Part shown: one piece after another, positions 48,842 to 59,456 of the stretch
Layout of the letters: the number at the start of each line of letters is the position of its first letter
Numbering within the stretch: the first letter of the stretch is position 1
Assembly: GCF_023022985.1 (NCBI RefSeq)
Contig: NZ_CP095461.1
Location: forward strand, 310,001 to 374,000
From: Arthrobacter gengyunqii
Lineage (GTDB): Bacteria > Actinomycetota > Actinomycetes > Actinomycetales > Micrococcaceae
Length of the DNA stretch: 64,000 nucleotides
Direction: 5' to 3'
Translations under genes and position numbers: made by a program
Notes under the pieces: generated by a model
What the model was told of the DNA's origin: nothing
The model's input: only the letters and a program-made list of their open reading frames with translations
Databases searched by the model: none

Positions 48842-50983
48842 TTAGGCCGCGCCGTCCCGGTGCAGGCGGCCCGTCAGCGCCTCCCACAGGAATTCGTAGG
48901 ACATGGCGTGCATGCGGGCTGCCTGGCGGTTGTCGGATGCTCCGGCGTGCCCGCCTTCCAGTGCTTCATGGAACCAGACGTTCTCCACTCCCATGGCTTT
49001 CATCCGGGCTGCCATCTTTCGTGCCTGCACCGGGCCAACGCGGTCATCGCTGGTGGCCGTCCAAATCAGCGTGGGCGGATATTCGGCGTCCTCCTTGAGC
49101 AGGTGATACGGGGAGAACGTCTGCACGAATTCCCACTGCTTCGGATCGTCTGGATCACCGTACTCGGCAATCCAGGAGTACCCGGCGGACAGCTTGGTGT
49201 AGCGGCGCATGTCCAGCAGCGGCACCCCGCAGGACACTGCGCCGAACAGGTGCGGATACGTGGTGAGCATGTTGCCGACAAGCAGGCCGCCGTTGCTGCG
49301 TCCGGTGCAGCCCAGATGCGCCCGGGAGGTCACGCCGCGGTCGATCAGGTCCTGTGCTACCGCCGCGAAATCCTCGTAGGCGCGGTGCCGGTTCTCCTGC
49401 AGCGCCGCCCGGTGCCACTCGGGACCGTATTCACCGCCGCCGCGGATGTTTGCCAGGACGTACACGCCGCCGCGCTTTGCCCCGGTGCCGCGCTCCAGCC
49501 AGCCGCGGCCCACCACTCCGCTGTAAGCCGGGGTCAATGCCTGCTCGAAGCCGCCGTAACCGTTGAGCAGCGTGGGGTTGCCGCCGTCGAGCACCAGGCC
49601 CTTGGGACCAACCTGGAAGTAGGGCACCCGGGTGCCGTCAGCGGACACCGCAAAGTGCTGTTCCACAGTGCAGGAAGAAGCGTCAAAGAACGACGGCGAC
49701 GTCTTCACCACCGCCGCCGGCTCGCCCCCCGTCTTCCCGCCGGCGGAGCTGCCAAGTGTTCCGCGGGAGAGCGTGGACGGCGTCAGGAAACCGGTGCTGA
49801 TGAGCCAGTAATCGTTGCCGGCTTCTTCATCCTCGTCGTCCACGGCGTAGGCATCGACGCTGTGCAGGGGTGGACAGGCCTCCAGCTCGGATGCGGCCCA
49901 GCCGTTGGCCGGATCAAGCACCGAGATTTGGGAGGAGACGTCGCGCAACAGGTTCAGCAGCAGGTAGTCCCGGGTCCAGCTCCAGGACTGCAGGGAGGTG
50001 GCCGGGTCCGGCGTGAAAAGCGTCACCAGGTCCCGGCTGCCGGCCAGGAAGGCTTCGAGATCCGCTGCCAGCAGCGAGCCGGCGGCATGCACGGTGCCGT
50101 TCAGCTCCCAGTCCGTGCGGGGACGCAGCACGAGCCACTGCCGGTGCACATCCACGTTCACATCAAGCGGAACGTCCAGGCGCAGCCAGGCATCATCGCG
50201 GCGCAGGAACGTGGAGCTGTTGTAAAAGTCCACGATGTCCACCGCGAGGTCCCGTTCGAAACCGGGGGTCTGGTCGTGCACCACCACCGCCATCATGTGG
50301 TCTTCCGGCACCTCGAAATACGGAACGGCATCGGCGAGCTCCATCCCGCGGCGGAGGATCCGGCTGGTGCGCGGATACGAGGAGCTGGTCATGGAGCCGG
50401 TACCGAAATCGGTGCCGACGTACAGTTCATCCGGGCCGGCCCAGCTGATCCGATTCTTGGCCGCGGGGATGTCAAAACCCCCGGGGACGAAGGCACGGTC
50501 GACAACGTCGAACTCGCGGTAGCGGGCGGCGTCGCCTCCGTCGGGGGAGAGGACCACCAGCGCCCGCCGGTAGGGGCCGCCGTCGGTGGGCCGAAGGAAC
50601 GCGGAACCGCCCCAGACCCACTCCATTTCTTCTGTGCGGCTAAGTTCGTCCACGTCCAGGAGAATTTCCCACTGCGGATTGTCGGTGGTGTAGCTCTCCC
50701 ACGTGGTGCGGCGCCACAGCCCCTTGGGATGCTCGGCATCGCGCCAGAAGTTGTAGTAATGTTCGCCCCGCTTGGCCGCCATGGGTATGCGGTCGGTGGA
50801 GTCCAGCACTTCCAGCAGGCGCTTTTCGGTGTCCTCGAAGCCGGTTTCGGAGAGCAGGTCCTCGGTGACCTTGTTCTCCGCCCGCACCCAGTCCAGTTGT
50901 TTGTCGCCGTAGATGTCCTCCAGCCACAGGAACTCATCATCAGCAAACGGTCCGGCGGACTGGTCAGGAATCGAGGAAGTCAT
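48842..50983 (-). CDS. prolyl oligopeptidase family serine peptidase (S9A)
   Basis: A 713-residue cytoplasmic peptidase cleaving small peptides after proline. The N-terminal beta-propeller domain precedes an alpha/beta-hydrolase domain. The catalytic serine is in LGCTGRSNGGLLVGNML near residue 562, the aspartate in IWTATSDDRVGP near 646, and the histidine in ALEGGHAGASD near 676. Length fits S9A. There is no signal peptide. The gene is transcribed alone, with tRNA-Ser(GCT) downstream of it. Confidence 0.92.
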   Translation of the reverse strand: MTSSIPDQSAGPFADDEFLWLEDIYGDKQLDWVRAENKVTEDLLSETGFEDTEKRLLEVLDSTDRIPMAAKRGEHYYNFWRDAEHPKGLWRRTTWESYTTDNPQWEILLDVDELSRTEEMEWVWGGSAFLRPTDGGPYRRALVVLSPDGGDAARYREFDVVDRAFVPGGFDIPAAKNRISWAGPDELYVGTDFGTGSMTSSSYPRTSRILRRGMELADAVPYFEVPEDHMMAVVVHDQTPGFERDLAVDIVDFYNSSTFLRRDDAWLRLDVPLDVNVDVHRQWLVLRPRTDWELNGTVHAAGSLLAADLEAFLAGSRDLVTLFTPDPATSLQSWSWTRDYLLLNLLRDVSSQISVLDPANGWAASELEACPPLHSVDAYAVDDEDEEAGNDYWLISTGFLTPSTLSRGTLGSSAGGKTGGEPAAVVKTSPSFFDASSCTVEQHFAVSADGTRVPYFQVGPKGLVLDGGNPTLLNGYGGFEQALTPAYSGVVGRGWLERGTGAKRGGVYVLANIRGGGEYGPEWHRAALQENRHRAYEDFAAVAQDLIDRGVTSRAHLGCTGRSNGGLLVGNMLTTYPHLFGAVSCGVPLLDMRRYTKLSAGYSWIAEYGDPDDPKQWEFVQTFSPYHLLKEDAEYPPTLIWTATSDDRVGPVQARKMAARMKAMGVENVWFHEALEGGHAGASDNRQAARMHAMSYEFLWEALTGRLHRDGAA

Positions 50984-51059
50984 GTGCCCATCCTAGGGGC
51001 GTTGAGGAAAGAGGCGGCAGCGCCGGCTTCGTGCTGCGCGTGCACCTCGCCGTGTCGCT

Positions 51060-51401
51060 CTAGCGCGTTCCCAGGACGAAAAGAAGCCCTTCGCGGGCAA
51101 ACCCGATCCAGTTGGCCCGGGTTGCATCGACGTCGCTTTCGGCGGGAATAACGACCCACTCACCCATCGTTCGTCTGCCCATCGTGACAGGTTCGGCAGC
51201 GCCGGCTGCGATGAGGGTGGCGGCCCTGTCCCGCGGAAGCTTCACGATGAGGGTGTCGCCGTGCCCCAGGAAGGCAACAATTGTTCCGTTGGTGCGCAGG
51301 CCCGGGCTGCGGAACATGGTGCCCACCGTTACGGGTCCGTCCGCCTGCAGCGCGGCGGCAATGTCCCGTAAAAGTTCCAGGGCTGTTTCGGAAGGAGCCA
51401 T
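51060..51401 (-). CDS. TfoX/Sxy N-terminal domain-like protein
   Basis: A 113-residue protein resembling the TfoX N-terminal/MmcQ-like fold: GTMFRSPGLRTNGTIVAFLG, then DTLIVKLPRDRAATLIAAG and GRRTMGEWVVIP. In proteobacteria TfoX domains regulate competence; small stand-alone actinobacterial members are uncharacterised. ATG 51401 is chosen, and GTG 51407 would add two residues. No good Shine-Dalgarno is present. It is divergent from the FAD-binding protein gene. Confidence 0.65.
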   Translation of the reverse strand: MAPSETALELLRDIAAALQADGPVTVGTMFRSPGLRTNGTIVAFLGHGDTLIVKLPRDRAATLIAAGAAEPVTMGRRTMGEWVVIPAESDVDATRANWIGFAREGLLFVLGTR

Positions 51402-51548
51402 GCCCACCGCGCTTTCTGAGGAGGCATCGGAAGCGGATGCCCGCAGTCCCGATCACGATAGGCGATTCCCGCTGCGAATCAAGCGAAGCGGCGGCTTTTT
51501 GTCCGTACCGCCGGAGAGGCGTGGCTACCGGCCAGATACTCTTGAAGC

Positions 51549-53564
51549 ATGACCAATACCACGCAGAGCTTCCAAGTGGCCGTGATCGGTGCGGGCCCGC
51601 GGGGGATTTCTGTTGTGGAACGCACCTTGGCCGGGTACTTGGCGTTGCCGCCGGAAACCCGGCCCGCCCTGAAGATCACAGTCTTCGACCCGTTCAATCC
51701 CGGGCCGGGCCATGTCTGGCGCACCGGGCAGTCCCGGCTGTTCCTGATGAACACGCCATGTCTCTTTCCCACTGTGGTTCCGGCGGGCGCCACCGCGGCG
51801 GAGCTGGCGGCGTCGCCCTCGGGCGGCCTGTCCTTTGACCAGTGGCGGATGCTGATGGCCGATCCCGGCAACGCGGCGGATCTGCCCGCTGCCGACCGGG
51901 AGGAACTGGCCGGCCTGACACCGGGAGCGTTCCCCAGCCGGGCCGTTTACGGACGCTATCTCGAGTGGACCTATGCGCGGCTTCAGGAAGCGGCGCTCGC
52001 CGCCGGGGCGGAGCTGGAGCATATCCGTGCCGAAGTTCTCAGCATGGTCCGGTCGGATACAGGTTCGGGCTGGGCGCTGGACGTGGCCGGGGAAGGCAGG
52101 ATCCACGCCGACGCCGTCGTGCTTGCCCTCGGACACCTTCCCGCAGCGCTGAGCGCTGATCAGGACCGGCTGCGAGACGCCGCGGACCGCCACAACCTGC
52201 GCTACCTCCCGCCCGCCGTGCCCTCCGACGTGGACTTCAGTGTCTTTCCGGCAGGTGAGCCGGTGCTTGTCCGCGGCCTTGGGCTGAACTTTTTCGACAT
52301 CATGATCCAAGTGACCACCGGGCGCGGCGGCCGCTTCCTGCCCAGCGGACTGCCGGCCGGCCGGGCGCTGCGCTATGAGCCCAGCGGGCGCGAACCTGTC
52401 CTGGTGGCGGCCTCGCGGCGGGGGACACCGTACCGGGCAAAGGCGCGGCTGGAGTCGTACGTGCCCCGCAGCGTACACCTTCGCTACTTGACCGGGGAAG
52501 CAGCGGCGGCTTTCAAGGAGCAGGGCATCCTGCCCGGTTTCGACCATGATCTCTGGCCGCTGCTGCACCGCGACGCCGTCTGGGCCTACTACTCCACGCT
52601 GGCCCGGGTGTCCGCAACCGAACTGCTGGAAACTGCGGAGCTGTTCCTCGCGGAACTGCGGGCAGCCTTGGAGCTGCCCGGCCCCGAGTGGGACCAGGCC
52701 AAGGAAAGGGTCCTGGACCGCTTTGTGCCGGCGGATCGGCGCACCAACCTCGAAGCTTTGGCGCAGCCCCTGGGCCGCCGCCCGTACCGCGGGGCGCAGG
52801 ACCTGGATGCCGCCGTTCTTGCCTACCTTGAGGACGACGCCGCCGGATCCGCGGCAGGGGAAGACGATCCCCTGAAGATGGCGATTGGTGCGCTCAACGC
52901 CGGCCGCACGCTGCTGAAAACCATAGTGGCCGACGGCGGACTCGCCGACGCGTCATGGCTCTCCGAACTGCGGGGCTGGTTTGAGCCGCTGGTCGAAGGA
53001 CTGGCGAGCGGACCTCCGCCCGAACGGATCGAACAGCTGGCAGCCCTGGTGCGTGCCGGCGTCGTGCACTTCGTGGGTCCGGACCCGCGCTTCGACGTGG
53101 ATGAAGCGCGCGGTGTGTTCACCGGAACGTCGCCTTGGTCGGGAACGGAATATGCTGCGCGGACACTGGTGGAAGCGATGATGCCGCCAAACCGTGTGGA
53201 CCGGAGCATCTCCCCGCTGCTCGGCGGAATGCTGCGCGACGGGCTGGTGCGGCCAAAGGTCATGATGGCAGCTGACGGAACGGCAGTGATCACCCCGGGC
53301 CTGGATGTCACCGCGCCGCCGTACCGGCCGGTGGGCATCAGCGGTGAGCCGCAGGAGGACCTGTACGTGCTGGGGCTCCAGCTGTCATCGGTGCAGTGGG
53401 GCACAGCCATTGCCGCTGAAGCGGGCTCTCCGGCCGGAGCCGGTGCCCGGACACTGCGGGATGCGGACGACATTGCCGCCGCGCTCCTGGCAGCGGCGGC
53501 CGACGGCGGTCGGACCCGTGCGGCGAACAAGCACCAGCGGACGAACGCCGGCATTTCGGGCTGA
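51549..53564 (+). CDS. FAD/NAD(P)-binding protein (NAD_binding_9-type)
   Basis: A 671-residue protein with an N-terminal dinucleotide-binding fold, QVAVIGAGPRGISVVERTLA, and a conserved WRTGQSRLFLMNTP segment. DAVVLALGHLPAALS near residue 200 is the second flavin-contact strand. The C-terminal half is helical with no catalytic signature recognised. It resembles large actinobacterial FAD/NAD(P)-binding proteins annotated only by fold. The MFS gene follows after 44 bases on the same strand, so the pair may be cotranscribed and linked to a small molecule that is modified and exported. Confidence 0.82.
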   Translation: MTNTTQSFQVAVIGAGPRGISVVERTLAGYLALPPETRPALKITVFDPFNPGPGHVWRTGQSRLFLMNTPCLFPTVVPAGATAAELAASPSGGLSFDQWRMLMADPGNAADLPAADREELAGLTPGAFPSRAVYGRYLEWTYARLQEAALAAGAELEHIRAEVLSMVRSDTGSGWALDVAGEGRIHADAVVLALGHLPAALSADQDRLRDAADRHNLRYLPPAVPSDVDFSVFPAGEPVLVRGLGLNFFDIMIQVTTGRGGRFLPSGLPAGRALRYEPSGREPVLVAASRRGTPYRAKARLESYVPRSVHLRYLTGEAAAAFKEQGILPGFDHDLWPLLHRDAVWAYYSTLARVSATELLETAELFLAELRAALELPGPEWDQAKERVLDRFVPADRRTNLEALAQPLGRRPYRGAQDLDAAVLAYLEDDAAGSAAGEDDPLKMAIGALNAGRTLLKTIVADGGLADASWLSELRGWFEPLVEGLASGPPPERIEQLAALVRAGVVHFVGPDPRFDVDEARGVFTGTSPWSGTEYAARTLVEAMMPPNRVDRSISPLLGGMLRDGLVRPKVMMAADGTAVITPGLDVTAPPYRPVGISGEPQEDLYVLGLQLSSVQWGTAIAAEAGSPAGAGARTLRDADDIAAALLAAAADGGRTRAANKHQRTNAGISG

Positions 53565-53608
53565 CCCGGTTCCTTGCCTGCACGCGCCTGCTTGCCTATG
53601 CTCAGGCG

Positions 53609-54859
53609 ATGTCTGCGAAAACGGGTGCCGGGGGATCAGGAAACGCGCTGCGGCGGGAACGGTCTGCCCTGCTGGCAGCCGGACTCACCTACGGTCCGGC
53701 TGAACTGATCGATTTCCTCATCCCGTTGTGGGCTGGAATCGCCCTTGGAGCGAGTGCCTCGCAGGTGGGGTTGTTGATAGCAGCGGAACTGCTGGTCTCG
53801 GTACTGGTCCGGCCCCTGGCGGGACGGTTGGCCGACAGCAGGGAACGACGGACCCTCGCAGGATTTGGCGCAGTGGTTTACGGACTGTCCTGCTTTGGAT
53901 ACGCCCTTGCCGATTCCCTGCCGCTGGCGTTTGCAGCAGCCATTGTGGGCGGTGCCGGCGGAGCCGTCCTGTGGGTGTCCCTGCGCGCCATCGTCAGCGA
54001 GAGACTGTCCGTCGACTCCGGGGTTTTCGCCCGGTTTATGTCAGTGCAGTCCACCGGTTCATGGATCGCTTTCGTCGCCGGGCTGATGCTGCTGGGACAA
54101 ACCAACCTGTTTGCTCCGGTGCTCGCAGGATGCGGTGCTGCCTGCATGGCCGGTGCCGTTGCGCTGTTTGCGAGCCCTCCCCGGCATGCCGGGCTTCCGG
54201 ACGCACGGGCAACGGCTGGAGGTGCAGCTGACGCAGCGACCAGCCAAACGGGCACAGGGTCCCGGGCTGTTGCCCGGCTGGTGCGCCCGATGCTGCTCAC
54301 TTCAGCCATTACCACCGTGGCCGAAGCCGCCGTGTCCATCCTGCTGTTGCTGCACCTGCAGCGCGGGATTGGCCTGGGAGTCATTGAGGCCGCCTTCGTC
54401 TTCCTTCCCGGAGCCATCGCCATGATGGTCCTGCCTCCGGTCCTGCACAAAGCCGTGCTGCGGATCGGACGGCGCCGGGCGGTCATGGCGGCGTCCGTTT
54501 TCAGTGCGGTCTTTGCCGTGTCCCTGGCGTGGGTTGACAGCCCGGTGTTGATCTCGGTCCTCTGGATCCTGAGCGGAGTGGCTTTTGCCGTGCTGATGCC
54601 GATCGAACAGGCCGTGGTTGCGGAAGCGGCGCCGAACAATGTCGGCACTGCCATGGGCGTCTACACCGCGGTGGGACTGCTCAGCGCAGCGGCCGGTGCC
54701 ATTGCCGCAGGCGTGCTCTATGAGTTCAGTTCCTGGCAGGCGGCCTGTCTGGTTTCCGGGGCGCTGATTCTCAGCGGTGCGGTGCTGGGTCCGTGGGCGA
54801 TCGGGAAGCTGGGCGTTGCCGATGTCCCGGTCGAAGAATCACCGGTTATTCAGGGCTGA
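53609..54859 (+). CDS. MFS transporter
   Basis: A 416-residue transporter with about 12 predicted membrane helices. The loop between helices 2 and 3 reads RPLAGRLADSRERRTLAGFG, the MFS motif A. A central cytoplasmic loop (HAGLPDARATAGGAADAATS) separates the halves. The second half repeats the pattern. The substrate is unknown. The last 10 bases overlap the end of the converging alpha/beta-hydrolase gene. Confidence 0.9.
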   Translation: MSAKTGAGGSGNALRRERSALLAAGLTYGPAELIDFLIPLWAGIALGASASQVGLLIAAELLVSVLVRPLAGRLADSRERRTLAGFGAVVYGLSCFGYALADSLPLAFAAAIVGGAGGAVLWVSLRAIVSERLSVDSGVFARFMSVQSTGSWIAFVAGLMLLGQTNLFAPVLAGCGAACMAGAVALFASPPRHAGLPDARATAGGAADAATSQTGTGSRAVARLVRPMLLTSAITTVAEAAVSILLLLHLQRGIGLGVIEAAFVFLPGAIAMMVLPPVLHKAVLRIGRRRAVMAASVFSAVFAVSLAWVDSPVLISVLWILSGVAFAVLMPIEQAVVAEAAPNNVGTAMGVYTAVGLLSAAAGAIAAGVLYEFSSWQAACLVSGALILSGAVLGPWAIGKLGVADVPVEESPVIQG

Positions 54860-55731
54860 TCAGGCGTGGCGTTCTGCCGCAGTAACCGGCAGAACGCCGC
54901 GCTGTTTTCCACGGGCCACCAGTGGCCGCCGTCGACGGCGCTGATCCGCACGTCCCGCACCTCTTCCCGCAAGCCGTCAGTGAGCCTCGGGGACAGGAAC
55001 GGATCATGCAGCGGAACCACCACGTGCACGGGAACCTCAACGACGGGCGGCAGCCCCGGAGCTGAGGTCACGCCTGAGCCCAGCAAGTTGGCACGGTACA
55101 GCTGCAGGCCTCGGATGCCGTTGTCCGTGGCGGTCCCGGCGCTGGTGCCCGCGCGCTGTGCATAGCGCGGCCCAAGCAGCCGCCACAACAGCTCCGGCAG
55201 GACGGGAAGCTGGAAGAAGGCCACATAGGTGCTGCGCAGGGCTTGCCCCACAGCCAGCAGCCAACGGCGGGGGGACCGCAGGGACGCGGCGAACCAACGT
55301 CGCAGGTGACCGATGTCGGGTCCTGAAATACTGGTGAAGCTGCGGATCCTGCCGCCGGCACGGGCATCACGGACCGCAGCCCAGCACTGGACGGACCCCC
55401 AGTCGTGGCCGATCACATCCACCTGCCCGGCATTCGCCGATACCAGCACCGCGTAGAGATCATCGACGAGCACCGGCAGTCGGTACGGGTCCAGGGGATT
55501 CCCGGTCGGGTTGCCGTCCACCCGCGAGTTCCCGGCATTCCGCGTGTCATAGGCGAGGACCCGGTGGTCCGCGGCCAGATCCTCGATAACACTGCGGAAC
55601 ACCGTGTGGTCATCCGGATAACCATGCACCAAGAGCACGTCGGGAGTCGTCGGTGCCGCCGGCAGCCCGTACTCGAAAACGGCCAGCAGGGCGCCGTCGT
55701 TCTCCACTGTCCACTGCCGCCTCGCCTGCAT
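54850..55731 (-). CDS. alpha/beta-fold hydrolase (epoxide hydrolase/EphD-like)
   Basis: A 293-residue hydrolase. It has the oxyanion HGYPDD motif near residue 39 and nucleophile VIGHDWGSVQCWAAV near 110, in which Asp rather than Ser is the nucleophile, as in epoxide hydrolases and dehalogenases. The C-terminal histidine is in VDGGHWWPVE. It resembles the hydrolase half of EphD-like proteins, here without the SDR half. ATG 55731 is chosen because AAGGGGGAG precedes it by 3 bases; an ATG 33 bases upstream is next to the upstream gene's terminator. Confidence 0.87.
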   Translation of the reverse strand: MQARRQWTVENDGALLAVFEYGLPAAPTTPDVLLVHGYPDDHTVFRSVIEDLAADHRVLAYDTRNAGNSRVDGNPTGNPLDPYRLPVLVDDLYAVLVSANAGQVDVIGHDWGSVQCWAAVRDARAGGRIRSFTSISGPDIGHLRRWFAASLRSPRRWLLAVGQALRSTYVAFFQLPVLPELLWRLLGPRYAQRAGTSAGTATDNGIRGLQLYRANLLGSGVTSAPGLPPVVEVPVHVVVPLHDPFLSPRLTDGLREEVRDVRISAVDGGHWWPVENSAAFCRLLRQNATPDQP

Positions 55732-55770
55732 CGGCTCCCCCTTCGTCTGCGTGGTATCCGGCAAAAGAAC

Positions 55771-55803
55771 GATGCCGTCCCGGCAATCAGCCGGGACGGC
55801 ATC
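55771..55803 (-). terminator. intrinsic terminator after aldehyde dehydrogenase
   Basis: GATGCCGTCCCGGC and GCCGGGACGGCATC form a perfect 14-bp stem with loop AATCA on the plus strand. On the minus strand it is followed by GTTCTTTTGCC. It separates the aldehyde dehydrogenase from the downstream hydrolase gene. Confidence 0.85.
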
Positions 55804-55839
55804 CTTTCAGCTTTCAGCTCCGGGTGGAAGCTGCGCCGG

Positions 55840-57333
55840 TTAGAACGGGTACTGCCGCGGCTCTCGCTGCAGGGTCACCGTGTGATCGGTCGTGAATTCC
55901 TCAATGGCCCATTCGCCGTTGAAGCGGCCCAGGCCGGAGTTCTTCTCGCCGCCGAAGGCAACATGAGCTTCATCCTGGACCGGAATGTCATTGACGTGGG
56001 TCATGCCGGCCTTGATGCGGCGGGCAAACAGGACACCTTGGTCGAGATCCGAGGTGAAGACGGAGCTTGCCAGCCCAAGATCACTGGCATTGGCCAGCGC
56101 GAGGGCGTCTTCGGCGTCGGCCGCGCGGATGATGCTTGCGATCGGGCCGAAAATCTCCTCCCGGAAGAGCTCCATGTCCTTGGTGACATCGGCAAAGACG
56201 TAGGGGGAGAGGACCTGTCCGTTGGTGTCCCCCTCCACTACCAGCCGTGCACCCTGTTCCCGGGCCAGCTCAATCTTCTTCTGCAGGCCTTCGAGCTGCT
56301 TGGCGTTGATGATCGGTCCCACGGTGGTCTGCGGGTCCGTGGGATCGCCGGACTTCAGTGTCTTGGTGTGCGCGGCGAACTTCTCCACGAACTCGTCATA
56401 GACGGCGTCCTCGACGATGATCCGGTTCACCGCCATGCAGATCTGTCCCTGGTGCAGGAATTTGCCCATGATGGCCGCCTTCACAGCCTGGTCCACGTCA
56501 GCATCGGCCAGGACCACAAACGGGCTGTTGCCGCCGAGTTCCAGGGCCACATGCTTCAGCGTGGGACCGGAAGAAGCGAGGGCACCCAGGTTCTTGCCCA
56601 CCGGGGTGGAACCGGTGAAGGAGATGAAGGAGGGGACCGGATGCTCCACAAATGCGTCACCGATCTCCGACCCGGCGCCGACGACGACGCTGAGGACACC
56701 GGCGGGAAGGCCGGCTTCCTCGAAGATGCGGGCGATCATCAGGCCGCCGGTCACCGGGGTATCCGAAGCGGGCTTGAGGACGACGGCGTTGCCGAGTGCC
56801 AGCGCGGGTGCCACGGAGCGCTGGGACAGGTGCAGCGGAAAATTCCAGGGGCTGATGACGCCGACGACGCCGAGCGGGCCGCGGTACACGCGGGATTCCT
56901 TGCCGGGCACGTCGGACTGCAGGATCTTGCCGGAGACACGGTGCGGGAACGTGGCCGATTCTTTGGTGATGGCGCGGGCGGAATCAACCTCGATGTTGGC
57001 CTTGATCACGGTGCTGCCGGATTCGGCGGCGAGCCAGGCGATGATTTCATCGCGGCGCTCGTCGAAGATCTCCGCTGCCCGTTCAATGACCGCCCGGCGG
57101 GCCGCAGGGGTCTGGGCCGCCCACTCCAGCTGCGCCTCGGCCGCCGCGGTGTACGCCTCGTCCAGGTCCTCCTTGGAGGCTTGGCGGATACTCATCAGCT
57201 CGGCGCCGTCAAAAGGACTCTTGTCCGAGAGGGTCTTTTCCGAGCCGCCGTCGCGCCATTGCCCGGCGATGTACTGCTTCGAAGGAATCCAGTCCGTGAG
57301 GGCCGGAGTCGGTGACTGAACCTGCGTTGTCAT
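55840..57333 (-). CDS. aldehyde dehydrogenase family protein
   Basis: A 497-residue NAD(P)-dependent aldehyde dehydrogenase. The Rossmann region has [15 protein letters not shown]. The catalytic glutamate is in [15 protein letters not shown] near residue 265 and the catalytic cysteine in [12 protein letters not shown] near 298. C-terminal [14 protein letters not shown] is standard. Sequence is closest in type to benzaldehyde/salicylaldehyde-like dehydrogenases, but the substrate is not assigned. ATG 57333 follows GGAGAAACAC, favoured over an upstream in-frame ATG at 57360. It is divergent from ctaD. Confidence 0.92.
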   Translation of the reverse strand: MTTQVQSPTPALTDWIPSKQYIAGQWRDGGSEKTLSDKSPFDGAELMSIRQASKEDLDEAYTAAAEAQLEWAAQTPAARRAVIERAAEIFDERRDEIIAWLAAESGSTVIKANIEVDSARAITKESATFPHRVSGKILQSDVPGKESRVYRGPLGVVGVISPWNFPLHLSQRSVAPALALGNAVVLKPASDTPVTGGLMIARIFEEAGLPAGVLSVVVGAGSEIGDAFVEHPVPSFISFTGSTPVGKNLGALASSGPTLKHVALELGGNSPFVVLADADVDQAVKAAIMGKFLHQGQICMAVNRIIVEDAVYDEFVEKFAAHTKTLKSGDPTDPQTTVGPIINAKQLEGLQKKIELAREQGARLVVEGDTNGQVLSPYVFADVTKDMELFREEIFGPIASIIRAADAEDALALANASDLGLASSVFTSDLDQGVLFARRIKAGMTHVNDIPVQDEAHVAFGGEKNSGLGRFNGEWAIEEFTTDHTVTLQREPRQYPF

Positions 57334-57556
57334 GTGTTTCTCCTTGGAGTCTCGAGGCATGTCCCCGGTTCAACCGGACACCGGACACTTTCATTCCCTG
57401 CTGCCGGGCTGCACGCCTGAGCCCGGCGCTCCGGTGAAGGAACCGTAAGGCTCTGGACGGCGGCGAAAGATGAGACCTACGATACAGACACGGCGGGCTC
57501 CGCAGGGGTCGCTGGAAGTACGTGGTTCTGGCCTATGCACCCAAGGATGGCACTGC

Positions 57557-59311
57557 ATGTCGACGCTCAAGTACTCCGCAGATGAATCCGGCACTTTCGT
57601 GGCACCGCGCGTCGTTCCGTTGTCCAAGGGACGCATCGTCGTCAACTGGATCACTTCCACGGACCACAAAACGATCGGCTACATGTACCTGATCGCGTCG
57701 TTCACCTTCTTCTGCCTGGGCGGGGTAATGGCCCTGGTGATCCGCGCCGAACTCTTTGAGCCCGGCATGCAGATTGTGCAGACCAAGGAACAGTACAACC
57801 AGCTGTTCACCATGCACGGCACGGTCATGCTGCTGATGTTTGCGACGCCCTTGTTTGCCGGCTTCGCCAACATCATCATGCCGCTGCAAATCGGGGCGCC
57901 CGATGTTGCCTTTCCACGGTTGAACGCACTGGCGTTCTGGTTTTTCCTCTTTGGCAGCACCATCGCGGTCAGCGGATTCATTACCCCTCAGGGGGCGGCG
58001 TCCTTCGGCTGGACGGCCTACGCGCCGCTGTCCAACACCACGTTCTCGCCCGGAATCGGAGGGGACCTGTGGGTGTTCGGTTTGGCCCTGTCGGGGTTCG
58101 GCACCATCCTGGGCGCGGTCAACTTCGTCACGACGATCATCTGCCTGCGCGCGCCCGGCATGACCATGTGGCGGATGCCGATCTTCACGTGGAACACCCT
58201 CGTGACCGCCATCCTGATCCTGATGGCGTTCCCGCCCCTGGCGGCAGCACTGTTTGCCCTCGGTGCGGACCGCCGCTTCGGTGCGCACGTCTTCGACCCC
58301 GACCGCGGCGGAGCCATCCTGTGGCAGCACCTGTTCTGGTTCTTCGGCCACCCCGAGGTGTACATCATCGCCCTGCCGTTCTTCGGCATCATCTCCGAAG
58401 TGCTGCCGGTCTTCAGCCGCAAGCCGATTTTCGGCTACAAGGGGTTGGTCTTTGCCACGATCGCGATTGCCGCACTGTCCGTGACCGTTTGGGCGCACCA
58501 CATGTACGTGACCGGCGCAGTGATGCAGTCCTTCTTCGCGTTTATGACCATGCTGATTGCGGTGCCTACGGGCGTGAAGTTCTTTAACTGGATCGGCACG
58601 ATGTGGCGGGGCTCCATTACCTTTGAGACGCCCATGCTGTGGAGCATCGGCTTCCTCATCACGTTCCTGTTCGGCGGGTTGACCGGCATCATCCTGTCCT
58701 CGCCGCCCCTGGACTACCAGGTCTCGGACACCTACTTTGTGGTGGCGCACTTCCACTACGTGGTGTTTGGGACGGTGGTTTTTGCGATGTTTGCCGGCTT
58801 TTATTTCTGGTGGCCTAAATTCACGGGGAAGATGCTCAATGAGCGCCTGGGGAAGATCCATTTCTGGCTGCTGTTCATCGGGTTCCACGGCACGTTCATG
58901 GTGCAGCACTGGCTGGGAGTGGTCGGCATGCCCCGGAGGTACGCGGACTATCTGCCTGAGGACCGCTTCACCGCCATGAACCAGTTCTCCACCATCTCCT
59001 CCATGATCCTTGGAGCGTCGATGATTCCGTTCTTCTGGAACGTCTACATCACCTGGCGCCGCGGCAGGAAGATTGAAGTGGATGATCCCTGGGGCTTCGG
59101 ATGTTCACTGGAATGGGCGACATCCTGCCCGCCGCCACGGCACAACTTCACCTCGCTGCCCCGCATCCGGTCCGAGCGGCCCGCACTGGACCTGCACCAT
59201 CCCGAGCTGAAACCGCGGCCCAACGATGAGACGGACAACCCCATGGTCAAGGTCTTCGGGGCGGCGGACATGGGCAGCGAAAAGCCCAACGACCCGGACC
59301 CGCGCGACTAG
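57557..59311 (+). CDS. ctaD: cytochrome c oxidase subunit I (aa3-type)
   Basis: A 584-residue integral membrane subunit with 12 predicted helices. Heme ligand region [11 protein letters not shown] is near residue 92. The CuB and proton-channel site [18 protein letters not shown] is near 270, the HH pair [10 protein letters not shown] near 315, and AHFHYVVFG near 400. These are the complete catalytic residues of a heme-copper oxidase. ATG 57557 gives [14 protein letters not shown]; an earlier in-frame extension has no start support. No ctaC, ctaE or ctaF genes lie beside it, so it is an isolated extra copy or a separately encoded subunit. Confidence 0.95.
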   Translation: MSTLKYSADESGTFVAPRVVPLSKGRIVVNWITSTDHKTIGYMYLIASFTFFCLGGVMALVIRAELFEPGMQIVQTKEQYNQLFTMHGTVMLLMFATPLFAGFANIIMPLQIGAPDVAFPRLNALAFWFFLFGSTIAVSGFITPQGAASFGWTAYAPLSNTTFSPGIGGDLWVFGLALSGFGTILGAVNFVTTIICLRAPGMTMWRMPIFTWNTLVTAILILMAFPPLAAALFALGADRRFGAHVFDPDRGGAILWQHLFWFFGHPEVYIIALPFFGIISEVLPVFSRKPIFGYKGLVFATIAIAALSVTVWAHHMYVTGAVMQSFFAFMTMLIAVPTGVKFFNWIGTMWRGSITFETPMLWSIGFLITFLFGGLTGIILSSPPLDYQVSDTYFVVAHFHYVVFGTVVFAMFAGFYFWWPKFTGKMLNERLGKIHFWLLFIGFHGTFMVQHWLGVVGMPRRYADYLPEDRFTAMNQFSTISSMILGASMIPFFWNVYITWRRGRKIEVDDPWGFGCSLEWATSCPPPRHNFTSLPRIRSERPALDLHHPELKPRPNDETDNPMVKVFGAADMGSEKPNDPDPRD

Positions 59312-59376
59312 CTGTCTGAAGGCAGCCATCGGGTCTGGGCCTGCCGCGCCCGCGTCGGGAACTAAGCGCCACAAAC

Positions 59377-59421
59377 AAAGGCGGTGCCGCCGGGACCAGG
59401 GTCCGGGCGGCACCGCCTTTT
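59377..59421. terminator. bidirectional intrinsic terminator (ctaD / nuclease gene)
   Basis: AAAGGCGGTGCCGCC and GGCGGCACCGCCTTTT form a long GC-rich stem with a short imperfect loop, and a T-tract follows on both strands. It lies between two convergent genes. Confidence 0.88.
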
Positions 59422-59456
59422 GTTCTGCCTAGGCTGTTCTGTTCAAGCTGCGCGGG

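Noticed and set aside
48860..51151. Open frame of about 760 codons opposite the prolyl oligopeptidase
   Set aside because: Antisense shadow caused by third-position GC bias; His/Arg/Gly-rich with no domain.
55405..57315. Open frame opposite the hydrolase and aldehyde dehydrogenase genes
   Set aside because: It spans two genes and a terminator in antisense and has no recognisable domain.
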